64,000 bases of DNA from Solea solea (lineage: Eukaryota; Chordata; Actinopteri; Pleuronectiformes; Soleidae): NCBI RefSeq assembly GCF_958295425.1, contig NC_081139.1:14459888-14523887 (forward strand). The letters are read 5' to 3'. Below the pieces are notes generated by a model that ran no database searches, was not told where the DNA came from, and was given only the letters and a program-made list of their open reading frames with translations. Shown piece after piece: positions 61,809-64,000 of this stretch; within the stretch, counting starts at the first letter, position 1; each line of letters begins with the position of its first letter. Position numbers and translations under genes: made by a program.

Positions 61809-62169
61809 ATGACTCTGTGGGAAGACGAGGAGAGGATCTCTAAGGCTGAACTGCGTCTGCGCTGCAAGACCTACATCAAAACATCTGAGGCAGAGTGCCT
61901 GCAGTCATGGTTCCATATGCACACCATCATCTCCCCAGCTAAAGAGTGCCGTCCTCTGTGCTGCTGCATTTCGCAGTGTCTTCTGTGCTGTAACCAGCAC
62001 TGGGAGCAGCTATGGACTAACAAAGGCTCATGACTCAACACAGCAGCGCTGTGCTTGTGGTGAATCACTGCACAATAATCACCCAATGCCAATGAAAGGC
62101 AAATACAACAATTTGGTTCATCAGCAGCATCTGATGGGTGTCTATGACAACCATCTCCAAAGTCTATAA
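61809..62169 (+). pseudogene. unrecognised coding-like remnant with a frame change
   Basis: An ATG in good context (gccaccATGA, 61809) opens a 74-codon frame to TGA at 62031-62033, with coding-like codon choice (runs of CTG, GAG, TGC, ATC, AAG) unlike the AT-rich surroundings. The product starts MTLWEDEERISKAELRLRCK and has a cysteine cluster, RPLCCCISQCLLCC, near residues 52-65. A second frame, offset by one, is open from before 62,023 to TAA at 62167-62169 and ends LMGVYDNHLQSL. The two together suggest one older coding sequence broken by an indel, perhaps a retrocopy or transposon-borne gene. I do not recognise the protein. It lies antisense, just upstream of ptpdc1 exon A. Confidence 0.4.
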
Positions 62170-62384
62170 TAATGGGAGATGTGTATTTGGAGGGGATGAG
62201 ACATAACATTCACACAGATATAAGGCAGGCTTGTAACTTAAATGGGAAAATAACACATTTGCTTTAAGGCTGGTCAACTGCACAGCAGTCAGACATAACA
62301 CCAACTGCTGTTTACAAGCACACAAACATGAGTGTTTACATAAAACATATGTTGGACTGTCTTTTGTGGTTAGCTGTAGGTGAC

Positions 62385-62700
62385 TGGACTTGCTTGAGTT
62401 AAGTTGAAGCCGTTTCACCTCTCATTCGAGAGGCTTCTTGATTTCTGACTAACTGGTGGAAAAACCAGGTATCCCGTATCCTATAGCCCCAGAGGCTAAA
62501 TACAGAGGTATTTAACTGACGTATTAAGCCTCTGAGGCTGAAACCTGTCTAGAGAGTTGTGAAGTTAAACAATGCAAATTCTTTACCCCTCTCATCCAGT
62601 TTCAACCAGTTAGTCAGAACTGAAGAAGCCTCTGCCCAGTCGACAACAACAAAAGATGACTACGACCTGGATCACTGAGAATCTTCACAGACAAGTTGGG
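62385..62700. repeat. dispersed repeat with inverted parts
   Basis: gaagccgtttcacctctcat followed by tcgagaggcttcttg and ctgactaactggtggaaa (to about 62,462) reappears inverted as tttcaaccagttagtcagaa, then ctgaagaagcctct (62,598-62,632). The tail has ctacgacctggatcactgag. I know this phrase set from a retroelement-associated repeat of teleosts. Confidence 0.6.
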
Positions 62701-64000
62701 CTGTGAATTTTGACTGAATGTAATTATTATTGTCTGATGAGGTTTAGTTGAAGTGATAGCAGACCCATTTTAGTGTCCCTATCATTTGCTGTTTCCTCAC
62801 TTTTCCTCACACACTCTGTAGCGGCAGTACCAATGTGTTTCTATGAGGGGGGCAACAGAAAATAGCACATCAAACAATTATCATATACTCTAACTATATA
62901 AATAACTAATACAATAATGACTTTAAATTGTAGCATTTTGCAATACAGGCAAAACAAGACATACATATTTCCTCTTAGGTATGAATTATGGAGAGTGCCC
63001 ATTAACACCTGTTGCATTGTCAGCTCAATCCATTAAACCTGCTCCCTTGCATCCAATACATGCTGTTAGTCAACCTTTTGAACACTTGGTGATTGACTGA
63101 CTGACCACCCAAATCCAAGTCTGAAAATGTGTAACTTTTCACAGCGATGTGTCATACTACCAGGTATCACTTGTCGAATGTAACTACAAAGTCCATTTTG
63201 AAAGCTTAAACCAAGTTTATCTCCATTTTTGGCATTCCAAAGGTTGTTCAAATTGATCAGGACAAAAATGTCAATGCACGGGTGGCCAACTACTAGAGAG
63301 TATGTGTTCTGGGGGTGTAGTTTAGCTCCGAAGACCACTCGGCTAACTGAGGCAGACAAAGACAGGAGTAGTAGACTGGCTCATTCTGCAGAAACCAAGA
63401 GGTTTTCATTAAGGCCCTATATCAAACAGTACTGTAACTCTACCACAGACACTGTGCTCAAATGTCCACTCAATACTTCAGTAGCCAGTCCAACTGAAGC
63501 CCCCAAACATCAATGTTAAATGTTACTGTTAGTTTACTGAGCCACTCAGTGTGGGAGAGCAGCAGGCACATATACAGACAGCAAGGATGCATGAGGGCTG
63601 CAACCTCAGAGATCATTACAGGCTGCACATGTAATAAAATAAAACCAATCACCCCTTGTGCTAAGAGTCTTTAAAATGCAGTATATGGACCAATTTCATC
63701 AAACAAAAAAAAAGAATCAAATTACAAACATATCATTTGACAACAGATTTGTTGTGTTTGTGGTTATAGTCAGCTCAGGATACTGACTTGTGAGGTTCAC
63801 ACCAAAGCAACCCTAACCAAAGCAACTGAATTTATATCAAATATATAACATTTATATCATTGGACACCTTGCAATTTTACCCCAGACACTACATATTAAA
63901 CCATTCTTCTTATGTAATAGAAACGATGACAATGTTTTTGGGTATATAACCAGCATACTACCTACTGAAAAAGAAAGATAAGAGATAAGCTATTGAGTAT
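62701..64000. other. right end, no exon recognised
   Basis: Searched on the minus strand for the missing ptpdc1 first coding exon. No segment with an ATG, a donor in the right phase and plausible sequence stood out, and there is no CpG-rich promoter. The ptpdc1 start probably lies beyond position 64,000. Confidence 0.5.

Noticed and set aside
1..64000. CRISPR arrays, prokaryotic operons or integrated viral genomes
   Set aside because: No regularly spaced direct repeats and no prokaryote-like gene packing. The only RT-like sequences are non-LTR retrotransposon fragments.

Overview
The window looks like teleost fish nuclear DNA. Intron-containing vertebrate genes with canonical GT/AG splice sites sit in AT-rich sequence full of CA microsatellites, tRNA-derived SINEs, short inverted-repeat DNA transposons and non-LTR retrotransposon remnants. 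I see no bacterial or viral genes. All recognised genes lie on the minus strand, and almost every other long reading frame is a chance or repeat-derived frame.

Layout from left to right. Positions 1 to about 35,270 hold no gene I can support: this is intergenic DNA downstream of a Wnt gene, with dispersed repeats and a few blocks of balanced composition that could be cis-regulatory. Positions 35,273-47,424 hold a complete four-exon Wnt7 gene (CDS 1,050 nt, 349 aa, the same length as human WNT7A and WNT7B), with a CpG-rich promoter region at about 47,420-47,780. A non-LTR reverse-transcriptase remnant lies in intron 3 and a SINE in intron 1. Two let-7 hairpins, let-7f at 50,408-50,493 and let-7a at 50,601-50,680, lie about 3 kb upstream of the Wnt7 start. 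A CG-rich block with a 19-bp palindrome at about 52,740-53,285 is a candidate promoter for their primary transcript. From 56,155 to 61,678 is most of ptpdc1 (eight exons, including the PTP signature loop); its first coding exon was not found and may lie outside the window. On the plus strand at 61,809-62,169 is an unrecognised coding-like remnant split by a frame change.

The gene order is the most interesting point. From recalled human maps, let-7a-1/let-7f-1 lie beside PTPDC1 on chromosome 9, while a Wnt7 gene (WNT7B) lies beside let-7a-3/let-7b on chromosome 22. Here the three sit together and on one strand (ptpdc1, let-7a, let-7f, wnt7). The Wnt7 protein is mostly 7a-like with several 7b-like positions. 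This fits either an ancestral joint locus kept in fish or a Wnt7 duplicate lost beside PTPDC1 in mammals. Wnt7 encodes a secreted lipid-modified signal, let-7 is a post-transcriptional repressor, and ptpdc1 is a phosphatase linked to cilia. No direct regulatory link between them is shown by the sequence.
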